A stretch of DNA of 64,000 nucleotides. It comes from Helichrysum umbraculigerum (taxonomy: Eukaryota > Streptophyta > Magnoliopsida > Asterales > Asteraceae). The notes under the pieces are model-generated. The model was not told the DNA's origin and searched no databases. It saw nothing but the letters and a program-made list of their open reading frames with translations. Positions 33,901 through 46,878 of the stretch are shown piece after piece (within the stretch, counting starts at the first letter, position 1; each line of letters starts with the position of its first letter). The position numbers and the translations under genes are program-made. The DNA is taken from assembly GCA_949592205.1 (NCBI GenBank), contig CATIUR010000006.1:7759001-7823000 (forward strand), read 5' to 3'.

Positions 33901-35808
33901 GCTGAGCGTTTCTGGAGGAGAAATTGACAGGCCTGAAGAGTTTGACCAATAGCCAACGATCCTGAGTCCTGTACCAATCACATTTATAACTTCATATGCC
34001 GGAAAAATCAGGCTTTTATCAGAGGTGAACTCCATCAGTCCTGTTGTTCCGTTCAATTTGGCTTGTAAGATGTTCTCAACCAACAATTTCCCCCCATTAA
34101 AGATACTCAAAAAGTGTTTTAAGTCCTTCCATTCGAGGTTTTTTGAGAATGACATGTTTCCATTTTGATCAAAGAAATTTTCAAGAGCATGAGCAAGCAG
34201 CCAAATAGTGTCATACGCATACAAAGAATTAGTACTCAGGCCCAAAGTTGTTAAATTTTCCCACTTGGTTACAAACTTTGTTTTAATTTCTGACTCTGCA
34301 GTGTATGATCTTAAAGTAATTACACCTTGCATAGCAGCAATAGATTTTCTAGGGAGTGGCGAGCTTATGTCTATGACAGTTGAAAGCCAATTAGTTGTGA
34401 TCCATACGTACTCACTACTCATCATACCAAGATTTTGACCGACTTCAAGAATATTTAGCCCCCAATCAGCATATGTGTGAACAACAAGAATTCTCGATTC
34501 CATCAAAGCAACTTGAAGCAAAACATTTCTTATGTCGGCCAGTGTGGCACCTGGCTTAATAGGTGCTTTGTGGGATATTTTACATCTTTTAACAGCTAAT
34601 TGATCAGCTAATGAACTTATTCCATTTCTCCCATGATCATTGTCTATGTAAATGGCTACCACTTGTCTCCATTCGTAGTAGTTCACTATGTCTGCAATCG
34701 CAGCCATTTGGAAAAGATCACTGTGAGTTGTTTGGACAAAAAATGGATCTTGAAGAGACGATAATGTAGGGTCGGTGGCTGTGAAAGATAGTAACGGGAC
34801 TTGGAGATCATTCATGACATTGGATATCATATGAGCTAAGACCGATGATTGTGGACCAATTAACGCCACACTCTCACTCTCCATGAACTCTAAAGCTGTG
34901 GCAACAAATAGATTTAATAAAACCACAAGATCATTAGTCGTTGATCAGTTAGTAATAACTAACACATACAATGTTCTGATCAAAGACTTTTGATCTGAGT
35001 GGAATTAAAGTCCAAGGACCATTGAACCATTCCATGGAAAGGTGTCGTGTTTAACCGGCCGCATGGCTTTGCAATTGCCTCTCCCAATTTTTCCAAACAT
35101 TCAGCCCAAGTTCCATTGTTTAGTTATCTGATATTGTATTTCTCCAAAAGTTTGAAGATTTTTCGATACAAATGATCAATTTCGTATTGTGAGTTTTTTA
35201 TTTACAGTATTTGTATAAATGGGTCATCCTGAAATATCAAACTTTGGTCTCTTGAAGAAACATGTTTGGATACCCTTTGGGTAAAGTACTAAAGTTTGTT
35301 ACATTTCCAGTTTTTATTTTTTTAATAACAAAATGTTTTAGGTATGAAATACTTTACTGTGAATCAGTCCAAACAGAAACGGTACGAATTACAGTACATT
35401 AACAAATGATTAAAGGCATACCTTGCATAATACTCAAAAAGCCACCAAATTTGGAGTCATGAATAGTTAGTTTCAGCTTGGTGCCATTCAGAACAGTTGG
35501 ATCATTATTCACATCTTCTACTGCAGCCTCTAAAGCGATTTTCGAGACTTTTCCTATAATCGTATCAAAAGTCAAAATGGACCCAATATTTACTACATCC
35601 GGTCTTGAAGGAAGCTGAAACACACAAAATGCAATACCATTAGTGAAATGAATATTGGATATAAATTGAAAAAATACTTGGTTTTTTAATTAAGTGCATA
35701 AATATATACCAGAGTTTGAGCATATGTCCAGCCATGTTCCTCAATGAAACATCCATTGAAAAAAAAAATCATCGTCATCACCAATCGAAAAACCATATTC
35801 ATAACCAT
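30945..35808 (-). CDS. Glutamate-receptor-like cation channel, clade III (GLR3.3/3.6-like)
   Basis: Exons on the minus strand: 35808-35710, 35614-35422, 34895-33583, 33502-33225, 33142-33111, 32522-32116, 31409-30945. All junctions are GT-AG and the phases close: 2787 nt, 928 residues, a normal GLR length. Residues 1-30 form a signal peptide ('FRLVMTMIFFFNG'). The amino-terminal ligand-binding (ANF-type) domain spans ~40-400 ('ALIGPQSSVLAHMIS'). LBD S1 has 'ITNRTRIADFTQPY', with Arg550 aligning to the ligand-carboxylate arginine of ionotropic glutamate receptors. M1 is at ~589-608, the pore region at 'FSFSTLFFSH', M3 at 645-673 with the gate motif 'SSYTASLTSIL', S2 has 'GGVAAIVDERPYIE', and M4 is at ~831-852. 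The 32-nt exon is unusually small. The tail 'SGRLQTFISFVDEK' suggests the GLR3.3/3.6 branch. Known roles of clade III include amino-acid-gated Ca2+ influx and wound signalling. An upstream ATG at 35970 would add a stretch that does not look like a signal peptide, so 35808 is chosen. Confidence 0.93.
31551..31679. mobile_element. Small foldback MITE in the last GLR intron
   Basis: The left arm 'GCTATTGTATGTATCCGAT' is matched by the inverted right arm 'GCTATTGTATGTATCTGAT', and similarity continues to 'TATAGCTT/CATAGCTT'. It is 129 bp long, wholly within intron 6 (31410-32115). No clear duplication of the target was settled. The rest of the intron is unremarkable. Confidence 0.6.
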
Positions 35809-36830
35809 GAATCTGCAATAAATCTTAACTCTATGGAAACAATAGTACGTAATTGACTCGAATACAGACAAGTTGTGACTAAACCTGCAATACAAGTTCA
35901 CTGGACCGGAGACTATAAAAGATCGATGATCGAGTCGTTTTACAAACCATGCATCATCACTGTGACCCAAAGAAGAGAAGAGCAGCAGTTAAAGGACAAT
36001 ATATAATACGTTCATTTGCATTAAAGAATTATTAGAATAAAAACAAAGTCATTCATGTCAGAAACTAAATAATAGTACGAGTAATAAAAAAGAGAATGGG
36101 GCACACAGCTCTTGTCAAACGCGGAGTAAAATATAAGGGGGCAGTTAATTCCAAATCTGGGCAGCTAATTAACAAAGTCTCATGTATTCGTATTTTAGTA
36201 ACTAAACGAATTCCCACACTATTTTTGTGTTTCGTATTACTTCGTCCCAAAATGAGTGTCCACATAAATGCATGTACACACTACACCCAACGGTGGCGTC
36301 AGTTGAGGGTCGGTTTGAGCCGACGCCAATGACACGGCCCATCGGTTTGGTTCCTTCGGTTCAACCTGTCACATACATGACCTTCCATCTGTGTAGAAAC
36401 AACCGTAAATTAGTATATGTGGGACCTAAAAATTAAAGTGACGGTGTCACTGATGGCAGAGTCGGTCAGTTATTAGTCAGTTTCAGCCACTTTCGAGAAA
36501 AGTTGATGTGGCGCTGATGTGGCACAAACTGACTAGTCGATTTTTGATCACTAGTGCCAGTGGTCTTATTTTATTTATATATGTCGCAAAATACAGTTGC
36601 AAAAGATAACTATAAAAAATCATTAAAATCTTCATTTTACCCTCATTTATTATTCAAAACCATTTATTTCTTAAATTAATTTAGTAACACTTGTCTTGAT
36701 TGTAGGAACAAAACTGATATTTATCCAACCTATCTTAATCCCAACAAAAGTTGTTGGGGGACAATTTTTGAAGTCTTAATTATCATTATTCATGTACACT
36801 TTTATATAGTTGTATATCAATTACTACTTA
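35809..36830. other. Region upstream of GLR, no gene seen
   Basis: It contains the GLR 5' UTR and promoter by position. 36228-36260 carries a Stowaway-like fragment ('TTACTTCGTCCCAAAATGAG'). 36290-36560 is a mixed segment with 'GGCGTCAGTTGAGGGTCGG' and later 'CACTAGTGCCAGTGG' that I cannot assign. The small ORFs there have no family. Confidence 0.45.
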
Positions 36831-37111
36831 AAGCATCTCCAATGAATGTTTTTTCTAAAGCTTTTATGTGTAAAAAAACTTTGGAAAAGCTTTTTTTCAT
36901 TGGAGGAAAAAAATTTTTTTTGCCAAAGCTTGATAATTCTCAAGTTATCTATGAAAAGCTTTTTTAGAAGCTTATGTGTATGAATTTTGAAAAGAAAAGC
37001 TTTGAAAGCTTATTGTCATTGGAAACAAAGTTTTTTATATAAGCGTTTTTATAAAAGTTTGATGTAGCAAGCAAAAAAGCTTTTAATAGCTTTTGTTGAT
37101 TGGGGATGCTC
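36831..37111. mobile_element. PIF/Harbinger-type MITE, 281 bp
   Basis: The left end 'AAGCATCTCCAATGA' and inverted right end 'GAGCATCCCCAATCA' form the inverted repeat. It is flanked by TTA on both sides (36828-36830 and 37112-37114), as in Tourist/PIF-type insertions. The interior is built from repeated AAAGCTTT palindromes. Confidence 0.65.
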
Positions 37112-37370
37112 TTATAACGCATTTGAATCATTTGTCTTATAATTCAATTTCAATTAAAAGTTTAAAACATAGCAAATATTATTTTGCCCATAGACTTGGT
37201 ATAACATAATTGAAGAAATTTCTACATTTTCATTTCAACCATCGTTTAAAAGAGAAAAGAAAATTAGTTAACAGTATCAAGGCAATAGTGATCATTGAGA
37301 GTTGATGACGATTTTTGACTTTCTATCTCAAAATACTCATCACATGATATTGCTATAAAGGTAGGTATTA

Positions 37371-37731
37371 CTCCCTCCGTCCCAATCAAAATGTTCATTT
37401 TGACTTTGCACACAGTTTTAAATTTCTCCACTAACTCTACTTTTCACCAATTAAATACGTATATACCCACTAAAGTCTCTTTCGATCGGTTGAAACATGA
37501 AAGTGGACACTTATTTGGGACAACCCAAATTAGTAAGGAAGACACCTAAAGTGGGACGGATGGAGTATTATTTTGGGATGTCCCAAATAAATGTCCATTT
37601 TGATATTTTAATCAATCGAAAGAGACATTAGTGGGTAAAGATGTTATTTGATTGGTGAAGAGTGTCATTAGTTGAGGTATTTAAAACTGTGTACAAAGTC
37701 AAAGTGAACACTTTGACTGTGACGGAGGGAG
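37371..37731. mobile_element. Two Stowaway-type MITEs tail to tail (long palindrome)
   Basis: The left unit (37371-37565) begins 'CTCCCTCCGTCCCAATCA' after TA and ends 'GGACGGATGGAG' before TA. The right unit (37568-37731) ends 'GACGGAGGGAG' followed by TA. Its reverse complement follows the left unit word by word ('GACTTTG.ACACAGTTTTAAAT', 'ACCCACTAA.GTCTCTTTCGAT', 'ACTTATTTGGGACA'). The outer ends are a matched TIR pair with TA duplications. Confidence 0.8.
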
Positions 37732-37796
37732 TACATGCTAACCATCAAAGTGATTTATCTCATCCATTAAAGAAAACTTAAAAATATAAAAAAATT

Positions 37797-38036
37797 CTCT
37801 CTCCGTCTCAAAATAAGTATCCACAATCAATTTTTATCAAGTTTAAGAATTTACATTGTCTAGTAGTGAATATGACACTTTTACCCTTACTTTTCGCACA
37901 GACTCTCATGTATCATTTTTTGAGAAAAACTATATTGAAAGTAAATGGTAAAGTTAATATGCAATTTTTGAAAGTGGACAGTTATTTTGAGACAAACTAA
38001 AATGGAAAAGTAGACACTTATTTCGGAACGAGAAAG
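37797..38036. mobile_element. Diverged Stowaway-type MITE
   Basis: 'CTCTCCGTCTCAAAATAAGT' on the left pairs with 'ACTTATTTCGGAACGAGA' on the right. This is an imperfect inverted pair of the same type as its neighbour but clearly older. Confidence 0.5.
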
Positions 38037-38273
38037 TGTTGCATTTTATCTTTAACCAAATCTAGCAACCCGTTAAACTTTTATCCAAACTCAAACAGAA
38101 ATCTATAATTTACATGTCACTTTGTGCGGACATTCTGATAGTTTTTATTGAAAAAGCCAAACTATGTTAGAAAAATAAAATAAAAAACTTGTACTTAGAA
38201 GATATAAACATGATACAATTTATTAATGAATCTTAAACTATATATAGAAAACTCAATAAGGATGCTATCATAT

Positions 38274-40673
38274 TGATGCACCCCCCCCCCCCCCCCCCCC
38301 CACCCTCCCGAGCGGCACGTTTGTGTGAGTAGAGATTGTCGTTAGGGATCTTTAATCGGCAGGTTAGGCGGTCAACGTTGTTTTAAATATATATTTTGCT
38401 GGTGCTTAAATTATATGTACTACCTACTATAATTAGTTAAGTATAACCTAAGATCGATCTAAAGATCATAACGTAATGTGGATCAAAGCTGATGCTTTCA
38501 GTAGGGAAGAAATTAGGATGATGTATAAAGTAGGTAGATTTTAGGGTTTTTTATGATTAAATTAAAGACCGATAATTAAAAAGCAGATAAAACAGATAAA
38601 TATGGATATGTGATTGTTGAGGTTTCAATAATCAAACTTTCGGAATGAGAGAATAAATAGGGACATTACTGAATCTAATAGGTGTACTATCAGGTGTAAA
38701 CACTAGAGCCCTACCAAATTAATTTGAATACTAAAGTGGAATGTCATTAGGAACTAGGTTATCGTGATTCTGATCGAAGCAATACGCAAAATTTTCAGCA
38801 CTTATCTAGTTAAAATGTAAGCGACCTATCTTGGTGAAATACCGAGGTACATGATTAAAGCAGCGTATCGTCTTACAATTCGACCGTTCTTAACACCTAA
38901 GTAATTTACCTATTGATTAGTTATGTAACTGATTATTAATGTTGTGTATCTAGACCGTCGATTGTACAAGACCCAGTGGTTTAAGAATCCCAAGTCTCTT
39001 GGACTTTTACTTTCATTTTTAAGTCTTGTTTATCATTATTTTAAGTTCATGCTTCTTCGACTTATGACTTAAATCTCTCCTTTTCAAACAGGTATACATA
39101 TTCGCAGTTTATAAAAACATGTTTCATGTGCAGACTATACTTTTCGGTGATTCGCAGTGTACTTTACTATAGAGTATTTCCAAAGTTACTCACCTCTATC
39201 ATGCTTTTGTTAAGTAATTAACTGGGAGATACATAGAAATTCCATAGTGATTACTATGTACTGAACAGTATTATCGCAGTGTCTTACTTTGTCATGGATT
39301 AGTTATAACTGCTTACCCGAATTAGACTTAATCAATTCCTATTTTCTAGATTACAGTCACGTGAATAACCGGAAAAGGTGTTCCATAAATTAAACTTAAG
39401 TTCATAAAGCCTAAATGGCACAAATGTCATTAATTCCTATTTATCTGAACATATTTGTGAACATTAGGTTATAGTATGTTGACATTCGTTGGATTTATCG
39501 GTTAGTTTATAAGATTGTACTAACCTTTCGGAGTTCCAATGTTAAACCAGAGCTGATTCCGTAATATGAATACCTTCGATCGTTCTCTAACTTCTGTACG
39601 TTTGTACTCCGCGTAAAGCGTTTCCAGCACTATATCGGAGAACAGTCGAAAAGGAGCAATCATATTACTTTATGATTGTCGTACACTGATTATATAATGT
39701 CATCCCTACTTTTAATTATTTACATCCCAACAATCACAATAATAAACTACTCGCAATTAATGACAATATTTAAATTACATACCAAGTAATAATGCATAAT
39801 TAAATATAACATAAAACGAGTATGAAAAGGATTAGATATCACCCGAAAATTAAAGCGGAGCAGCGTATTATTACAATTTACAAGATCTTCTCACGTACAA
39901 TGCTAATCCTCAATTATGATTGTTCCTTCAAGTTCCTTGATTAATCTGTTGATTATTTGTACTAATCCTAGAGAGAGAAAGAAAGCTAAATCTAGAGAGA
40001 GAATTGAAGTGTGTTTTCTGCAGGTGAAAACTTTCCAAGAGTGTGTGTTTTTGAATTGTGAATTTGAAGGTGTATTTATAGTTGAAATCTGGCTCACGAT
40101 AGCGAAAATAGGCTCATGTTAGCGAAAAGTCCGAAAAGTTGCGCGTTGGGCCGGATTCGGCTAGCAGCGGGCCGGATCCGGCTGGTTCCAGCCAGTCGGG
40201 TATCGGTACGTTAACTGGAGCAGGGCTTTGGGCCGGTTCCAGTTGGAAAGTGCCGGTTCCGGTTGGAAGGGGCCGATTCTGGCCGGCAGTTGGCCGGTGT
40301 CGGCTGGCGGTTGGCCAGTTCCGGGTCAGTGGCTTTTTGGTTATCATTTTTCTTCGTATCTTTTTCGTTATGCGTCCGATTGCGTTGATTCTTCTTGCGT
40401 TAGATTCGTTTTTCGAAAACAAAGACTTTGATGTAAAAATATCTCAGAGATGAGTATTCTAACTCGGGATAGCTTGTCTCGAAGTCTTGGATCTTTAAAA
40501 CGCGTGTAGAATCTTTGTTTTTCGTTCGTTTTGCTCAAATTTTTTTGTGCGTCTTTATTTTAACCATTTGACAAAATATCATCGATTAATGTAATATTTG
40601 AGCTTATTTGCCAAGTATTGGTCTTAAATGAAGGAGATATCGACAGTAAAAACATGACTTTTACGCGATATCA
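38274..40673 (-). repeat. Tat/Athila-type LTR, solo-type copy
   Basis: It is homologous along its length to the LTR at 9887-12472 ('GTATAACCTAAGATC', 'TCGTGATTCTGATCG.AGCAATACGC', 'CGCGTAAAGCGTTTCCAG', 'ATTGTCGTACACT'). It begins TGATGCACCC, followed by a 21-base C run (38281-38301), and ends CGCGATATCA. There is no primer site on the left and no internal region, so it is a solo LTR by structure. The flanks do not give an exact 5-bp repeat; only 'TATCATA' is shared. A GC-rich 'GGCCGGTTCCGG'-type array lies at 40140-40330. Confidence 0.7.
40140..40330. repeat. GGCCGG/GGTTCC array in the solo-type LTR
   Basis: Words such as 'CCGGATCCGG', 'GGCCGGTTCCAG' and 'GGCCGGTGTCGG' recur through 190 bp. 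They lie 343-533 bp from the LTR start, overlapping the offset used by the arrays in its relatives. ORFs on both strands here are composition artefacts. Confidence 0.6.
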
Positions 40674-43600
40674 ATGTTATCATAAAAAAAAAAATAATTT
40701 TCAGTTATACAATTTAGTCCTTTTATTTTACTCAAGTTAAAAGTATAACCCCTAATTTGAAAGTAAATATAATAATAATAATAATAAAAAAATTGTAAAC
40801 GGGAAATACAATAATGGTGAACGTCATAGTAATTTGATCATGATTAACTTAAAATTTTAAAACAGTAATCAATATATCATAAACCATAAGTAATAAATGG
40901 CATGATATAACCTCTTGAGATAAGATGGTTATAACTTATTAGAATACCATTTGAAGATTAAATCTCTAAATCGATTATAGTTAAAAATAATCTTTAAACT
41001 ATACTTAAATATGAAGGGGACTTTTTATTTATTAATTATTACTCCGTTCGTCTCACTATTCGAATTGAATATCAATGTATCTATTTTTAATTTATCGCTG
41101 GGAAATTATTACTTAGAGATTAGAGAAGTTAGTATCAAGAGGACAAGTGTGGTGTAAAAAGAAATCTTCAGAAGATATAATTACTAATCTGTATTACAAC
41201 TTCACTTTTATAATTGCTAACTTCTATTTTTACTTTTATACTCTTTAACTAATCTTACATGTTGTCGGATACAAACCTACTCGACTCACTCAAATTAGTT
41301 CTAACGATAAGCTTTATTTACACACTATATAAAATAATTTAGAATGACCCGTAGTAGTGATTTCTCAATTTTTGTGACCCGTAGCATAAACAAGGAATGC
41401 AGCAAAAAATATGTGTTTAGTTGAAGAAAAGTGTACCAATTTTCTAGAAAATTTTTCTAAGAAAAGTGAAAAATTAGAAAACGCGTTCAAAATAGGTATT
41501 TTCCAGAAAAGTTTTCCAAGAAAATGGAAAACTCATTTTTCCATGATATAACTTGAAGTTGGAAAACTCAATTTTCAAGTTTTCCACAACTTTTTATAAA
41601 AAATTTACAGTGTGTATAATGAATAAATCCGTAGAGACTACTACCCGACTTTTAACGTGGTTCGCCCCTCCACGACATAATGAGATTGGGACGTAGTATT
41701 ATTATTATAATATAAATATAAATTTTATTACGTGTCTAGTGTATATATATATACATTTATTTTTGTTAGTATTTGTTAAACGTGACACATATTGTATATA
41801 AAAATCTGGTTTCTATATAGATTTTGTCATTATCACTAACTTTTTTTCCTGTCTATATTATCTTTCAACTCAATAATTCTTTGTTTTCTTCTGTTTTGTT
41901 CCGTTCCCATTCATGAGTTGATTTGACTGATACTTTAAGGTTGTTGTTCATATAAGCTAGATATACACAAAACTAAAATTTTCGTATTTTAGATAAGAAG
42001 TTTTTCAACAACTATCATATTTAATCAACGTAATTCTACATTTTCTTTGTGAAGATAGTATAAGTTCCGTGTAATAATTCTATCAAAGGCGATCCTACAT
42101 TAATCAACGTAATTCTACATTTTCTTGTACCATAATTTTTTTTTGTTTTAAAAGTAGTGCATGCTTTTTTTTTTTTTTTTTTTTTTTAAAGTAGCGCATG
42201 CTTACACTAAATATAATGAATGACCTGCATCGAAGTTGGCGTACATATAGAACTGATTTCATCTTCTCCGATCCATGAAATAGTTTTCGGCACAATCATT
42301 TTTTCAACTTGGTAACAAAACTTTTTGTAATAGACTAGAACGGTCTTGTCATCGCTATCATTTTTTGAACAATTTCTAGTCATTGAAATTATTTTTTATA
42401 ACTTTGCAAGTCAACTGTCAAAGCGTGATGATTCTCACCAACATTATTCATATATACACCACTAAACTTGTTTTATGTCTTTGTACGACACAAAATCGTG
42501 AAACATGTTTGATATTGTATGAACTAATGAACATAATTTCATGATATACAAATCACTCTCGGTTATCAAAATGGATGAAGAAGTTCTAAAGCATAAATTA
42601 AATCCATACAACAAAATTTCAAGGCCCACACTCTTCGGCCCAACTTCCACGGCTTGCATACTTGCATTCACCACATTCCAAACAGTTACCAGTTCCATAC
42701 TTCCATTTCCATATGTATGGAAGGCCCACACTCTTCGGTCAATTCAATATGTATCAAGGCCCAAGTGATGCCAAAACTTGGGGCGCAAAAAATTACCAGA
42801 CATACTTTTTCGTAATTAAACACGTCCTTTGTGTTGATGAGATAAATGTACCAAAACTCATACAAGCATTGAAGCATTGATTCAAACTCTAAAACAAGGA
42901 AGCGTAGCCACGAATTAGCTTCACCCTACTAAAAATTTGTGTATGTTTGAAATTTTGGAGATTTTTTATTACAATTTTGCTATCAACCGAGTGCTTTTAA
43001 ATCATATTTATGTTGTCATTGATTATTGGGCAAATGGTCCAAAAAGGTAACTAACTTGTCAAAATTTGACAATAAAGAGAATATGAGTTTTGTTGATGCT
43101 CAAAAAGGACTCACATTTTAAAATCGTGCCATAAAAGGATTTAAGTTGTCTGAAAAGTACAATTAAGTGAAAAAACGGTTTCATTTTACAAAAAGTGTCA
43201 TAAAAGGATTTAGTATTTTGAAATCGTGTCACAAAAGGATTAAACATGTTATAAGTGTGTCATAAAAGGACTTAACACCCAAAATTAAATTCAAGTTTAA
43301 ACACTCAAAAAGTTAAATTAGTGTTTATATCGTATGTTTTCTAGGTTAAAAATGTCACATACTAATTCAATTTTTAATATTTAAGTCTCGTGTTAGCTAA
43401 AACCGATCAAAAATTGAAAAAGAAAAATTTAACAACACTTACACCTTTAATTGAATTTTTTTGATAACTCTAATTCTTTTATGACACAATTTCAAAAAAT
43501 TTTCATAAGTATATTAGTTCTAAAAACAATTATGAAAAGTGTAGTATTTTTCAAAACATTTTCAAAACTAGTATAATCGGGTTTCACAAACCCGATTTCT

Positions 43601-44366
43601 ATGTCAGACATGATTTTGGGGGTATCATTACAAAGTTTAGGAAGCGGGTTTTGGAAACCCGATTTTAGAAACAAAACGTAAACAGTATTATTTATGTAGT
43701 CTTTTGTCATTTTGTTATCCCTTATGTAACACTCAACACATTGAATTTTTATTTCAAACAACCAGTTAATATAAAAATAACGATATGTACAACTACATTT
43801 ATGTAGCTTAACAAGACATACAGCTTATTTTATGATTGTTATCGCTTGGTATTATAAATGTTACAAAGTAAATTTTACAACAATCATCACAAAAAACTAT
43901 TACACAGATAGAAGGGCGGAGCTAAGAAATTCAAATAAACGGGCGGAAAAAATAAAAAAATAAAAATTTATAGTTTTGTGGGGACGAAATTTTTGAAATT
44001 TAATATATACCTTAAAAAAATTGCGTAATTTGAAATTTCTTGTGGGAGTGACTGCCTATACTGCCCCTACTTTGTCTCCACCCCTGCACAAATGATCAAT
44101 TACAGCGGTTTAAAAGCCGGTAACGACGATAAACGGCCCACCTTGTATGCGAGCACTGTTTAAAGTGAAATATCTTTAGACGCGGTGAAAAGTCCATCTT
44201 ACAAAAACATAAAGTAAGGTATTTATAAACTTTTCAAGGTGGTGTTTTTGTGTTACGTTTTATTCTTCAACCACTTATTTATTTATTGGTACTATGAATA
44301 ATCTACAATATAAAACATTAAAGTACTAAAAATAAATAGGGAACGGATCAGAGAAGAAGCCATTAG
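40674..44366. other. Intergenic AT-rich DNA with short repeats, no gene seen
   Basis: Contents seen: foldback-rich sequence at 41400-41600 ('GTTTTCCAAGAAAATGG'); a direct repeat 'TTAATCAACGTAATTCTACA' at 42021 and 42100; a T-run at 42166-42187 flanked by 'AAAGTAGTGCATGCTT' and 'AAAGTAGCGCATGCTT'; 'AAGGCCCACACTCTTCGG' at about 42621 and 42720; four diverged 'GTGTCATAAAAGGATTTA' units at 43120-43275; and two hairpins 'CGGGTTTCACAAACCCG' and 'CGGGTTTTGGAAACCCG' at 43576-43665. Short ORFs show no family. Confidence 0.5.
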
Positions 44367-44823
44367 AGAATGAAATATATTAAAAAGATATTTTTTTTAT
44401 AAAACTAGTAAATTAAACAATATACATCTACATTACATATAAAGCATCTTCACATTTGTCTTAATTTTGTACTCAACAAGGACTATTGTCTATTTTTCCC
44501 TCAAAATCAAATTTTAAAAAGTCAAGCATATTAAATTGTTTGATCATTAATTCAAATTTTCTAATCACTTGACAAAAAAAATAAAAAATAAATAATATCT
44601 ATATTATTATTTTTTCGAATTATATAATTCTATCTATTTTAATTTAAACTCTATAAGTTAATTAATTTTAATCTCACAGTTATTGTATTGTCTAATCAAC
44701 TTATATTGACGCTCGATTCTTCTAGTTTTAAATGCGAACTTTTTAACCCGAATCAAACAAAAAAACCTAACCGAACATCAACATATAAGTAATAATCTGC
44801 TGCATTGCGCGAGCACATTGCTA
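44367..44823 (+). mobile_element. Short Helitron-like segment
   Basis: The right end 'CTGCTGCATTGCGCGAGC' is followed by 'ACATTGCTAGT' (44819-44823), resembling the hairpin plus CTAG/T terminus of plant non-autonomous Helitrons. The left side has 'ATATATTAAAAAGATA'. The length and left end are uncertain. Confidence 0.3.
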
Positions 44824-46878
44824 GTTGATAATTATTGTTGTAATATCAAAAAATGAAAAGAAAAGAAATAAATAGCAATTGGTCAAACACCGTCTAAAAA
44901 AAATCATTTATGACGGGACAAATATTCATCCATATACCGTTTCATTTAGATCAACGCAGTTAACACGTAAAGAATTGTTTTCCCAATTGTAATACCATTT
45001 CATAACAATAGTAAACGTATAGGGATATCACTTGTAATGTTGACATTACAATTCAATTGTAATTTTGACCAATCACAAAACAAAAAAAATTACGCAATTT
45101 ACATTTCTAATCCATTAACATTTGCAGTTCAATATTACGGTGTATGTTTTTTAAAATTGTACTATAGTACATTTGTGGTTGATTTGTTGCTGTTTCTTAC
45201 TGTAAAATTGTCGTTTCATTTGCATTAGTGGCACTATTGTAATTATGCAGAAAACTAAGGTTATTTATTTTGTTGAAAAAGTCAAATAAGATGGCTTTTG
45301 AACGGAGTAATGCTATATAGGACTAATTATACGGACCTAAAAATAGACCTACTTTTTTCATTGGTTGAATTTTTTCTCTCTCCTGATCTCATCCAATCAA
45401 TTTTTTTCATCTACCAATCACATTTTTAGGTCTATGTTTAGGCCTACAAGTTTAGGCTAGCCAATCATTTTCCTTTTGGACGTACAAGGTTTGATGCATT
45501 TAGATAATTAGATGGCAGCAACACATCATCACCATAATCATCTTCCCAACAACAATTAAATTAAAATTATTAAGCAACAATAAGATGTACCAAAATATCT
45601 ACACTAAAAATTCTAAACCGATTTAACTACAAATTCTATACTTTGTTCTATACATCGTTCTGTTTTGACCACTGTAGTTGAAATGGAAAAATAAAACAAT
45701 TATAATTCGTTGACGTTATTGAAATCTCCAAACGAATCTAAAAGTTGAGATTTTGGCCTGAAAGTGTAACTGCGGAGAAAAACGGAAATGGTATAAGAGC
45801 ATGTATGAGGAAGAAAAACATACACATGTCAAAAATAAAATATGATATGAACATAGTAGAAACTTGAGTCTTAGTTTAGAAGAATACAGACAAAAAATTT
45901 AAAACTCAAAAATCTACTATGTTTTATAAAAATTCTTATAAAAACACAGATTTTAAAAAACCAATCGGATCTTAAAAAAAAATGTTCAATGTTTATAAGG
46001 AATATTAAAGGCACTTTGAAGATCTTGATAAAAAACCACATATAAAATGCATGTCTGAGATATGAAGTACGGTGGTAATCGATTATTGATGTGGTGGTCG
46101 CGGTTATTGGCGATGGCGATGACCGGAAGAGAGAGAAACAAAGGTACCGAAATTACTGTTGTTTATGGATGAATATAAATAAAGTGCTTGCAAATTGGTT
46201 ATTTACCATATATATAGCTCCAGCGTATTCAAAAACCGTCCAAAACTGTTCTGCCAGTTATTTTTTCCATTGACTTCTAAAATTGAGCGTAGGATTGAGT
46301 TGACTTTCAATCTCAACCATTGGTTATTCGATGTTTTCTGGTATTTTGAGCCACCAACCGTTTTCGCCAGGATAGAAACTACTCTCCCACGTTCTACACA
46401 AACGTCAGGATTCGGTTTTCCCAGGATGCATTAATAATATACGGTATATATTTAACGCCAGGATGGCAGTATGAAAATTCCAGGCCACTTTAATATTCCA
46501 GGCCCAAATCAAGTTACATGCCCAATTTAAAATCCAGGACACTTTAATATTCCAGGCCCAAATATCTTGGACTATGATTGAAATCTTAGTAATTGCATTT
46601 TTGAAGTGTTCCCTTGTAAGTTACAAATCATTGAGCATGCAATAGCTCCAATACAAATGAAATCGGCCAGGATCCAATTTAAGATTCCAATTTTCTTTTA
46701 ATAAAATATAAATATTTTTAGCACAAATAGACTTGTAACTGTTTGAGACTAGTTCTTTTGAAGGGACAATTAAGATCAATTTTGCTCATGTAGGTAGTGG
46801 GAACTAAGGGCAGATAATGAACTCAACATTTCTTTTGAAGAAAAATATAAATTTAATACTCATTATTGCGGATATATT
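44824..46878. other. Intergenic DNA with a foldback and a direct repeat
   Basis: 45353-45452 is a foldback: 'GACCTAAAAATAGACCTAC' and, inverted, 'GGCCTAAACATAGACCTAAA', with 'CATTGGTTG/CCAATCA' just inside, probably a MITE. A 24-bp direct repeat starting CACTTTAATATTCCAGGCCC occurs at 46486 and 46540. No gene is supported; the small ORFs at 46091-46434 lack any family. Confidence 0.45.

Noticed and set aside
35809..35970. Upstream ATG at 35970 as GLR start
   Set aside because: The added ~54 residues lack signal-peptide character, while the ATG at 35808 gives a compact signal peptide and normal GLR length.
38264..40684. Target-site duplication for the solo-type LTR (TATCATA on both sides)
   Set aside because: The shared string does not directly abut both LTR ends at a fixed 5-bp length, so it may be chance in AT-rich DNA.
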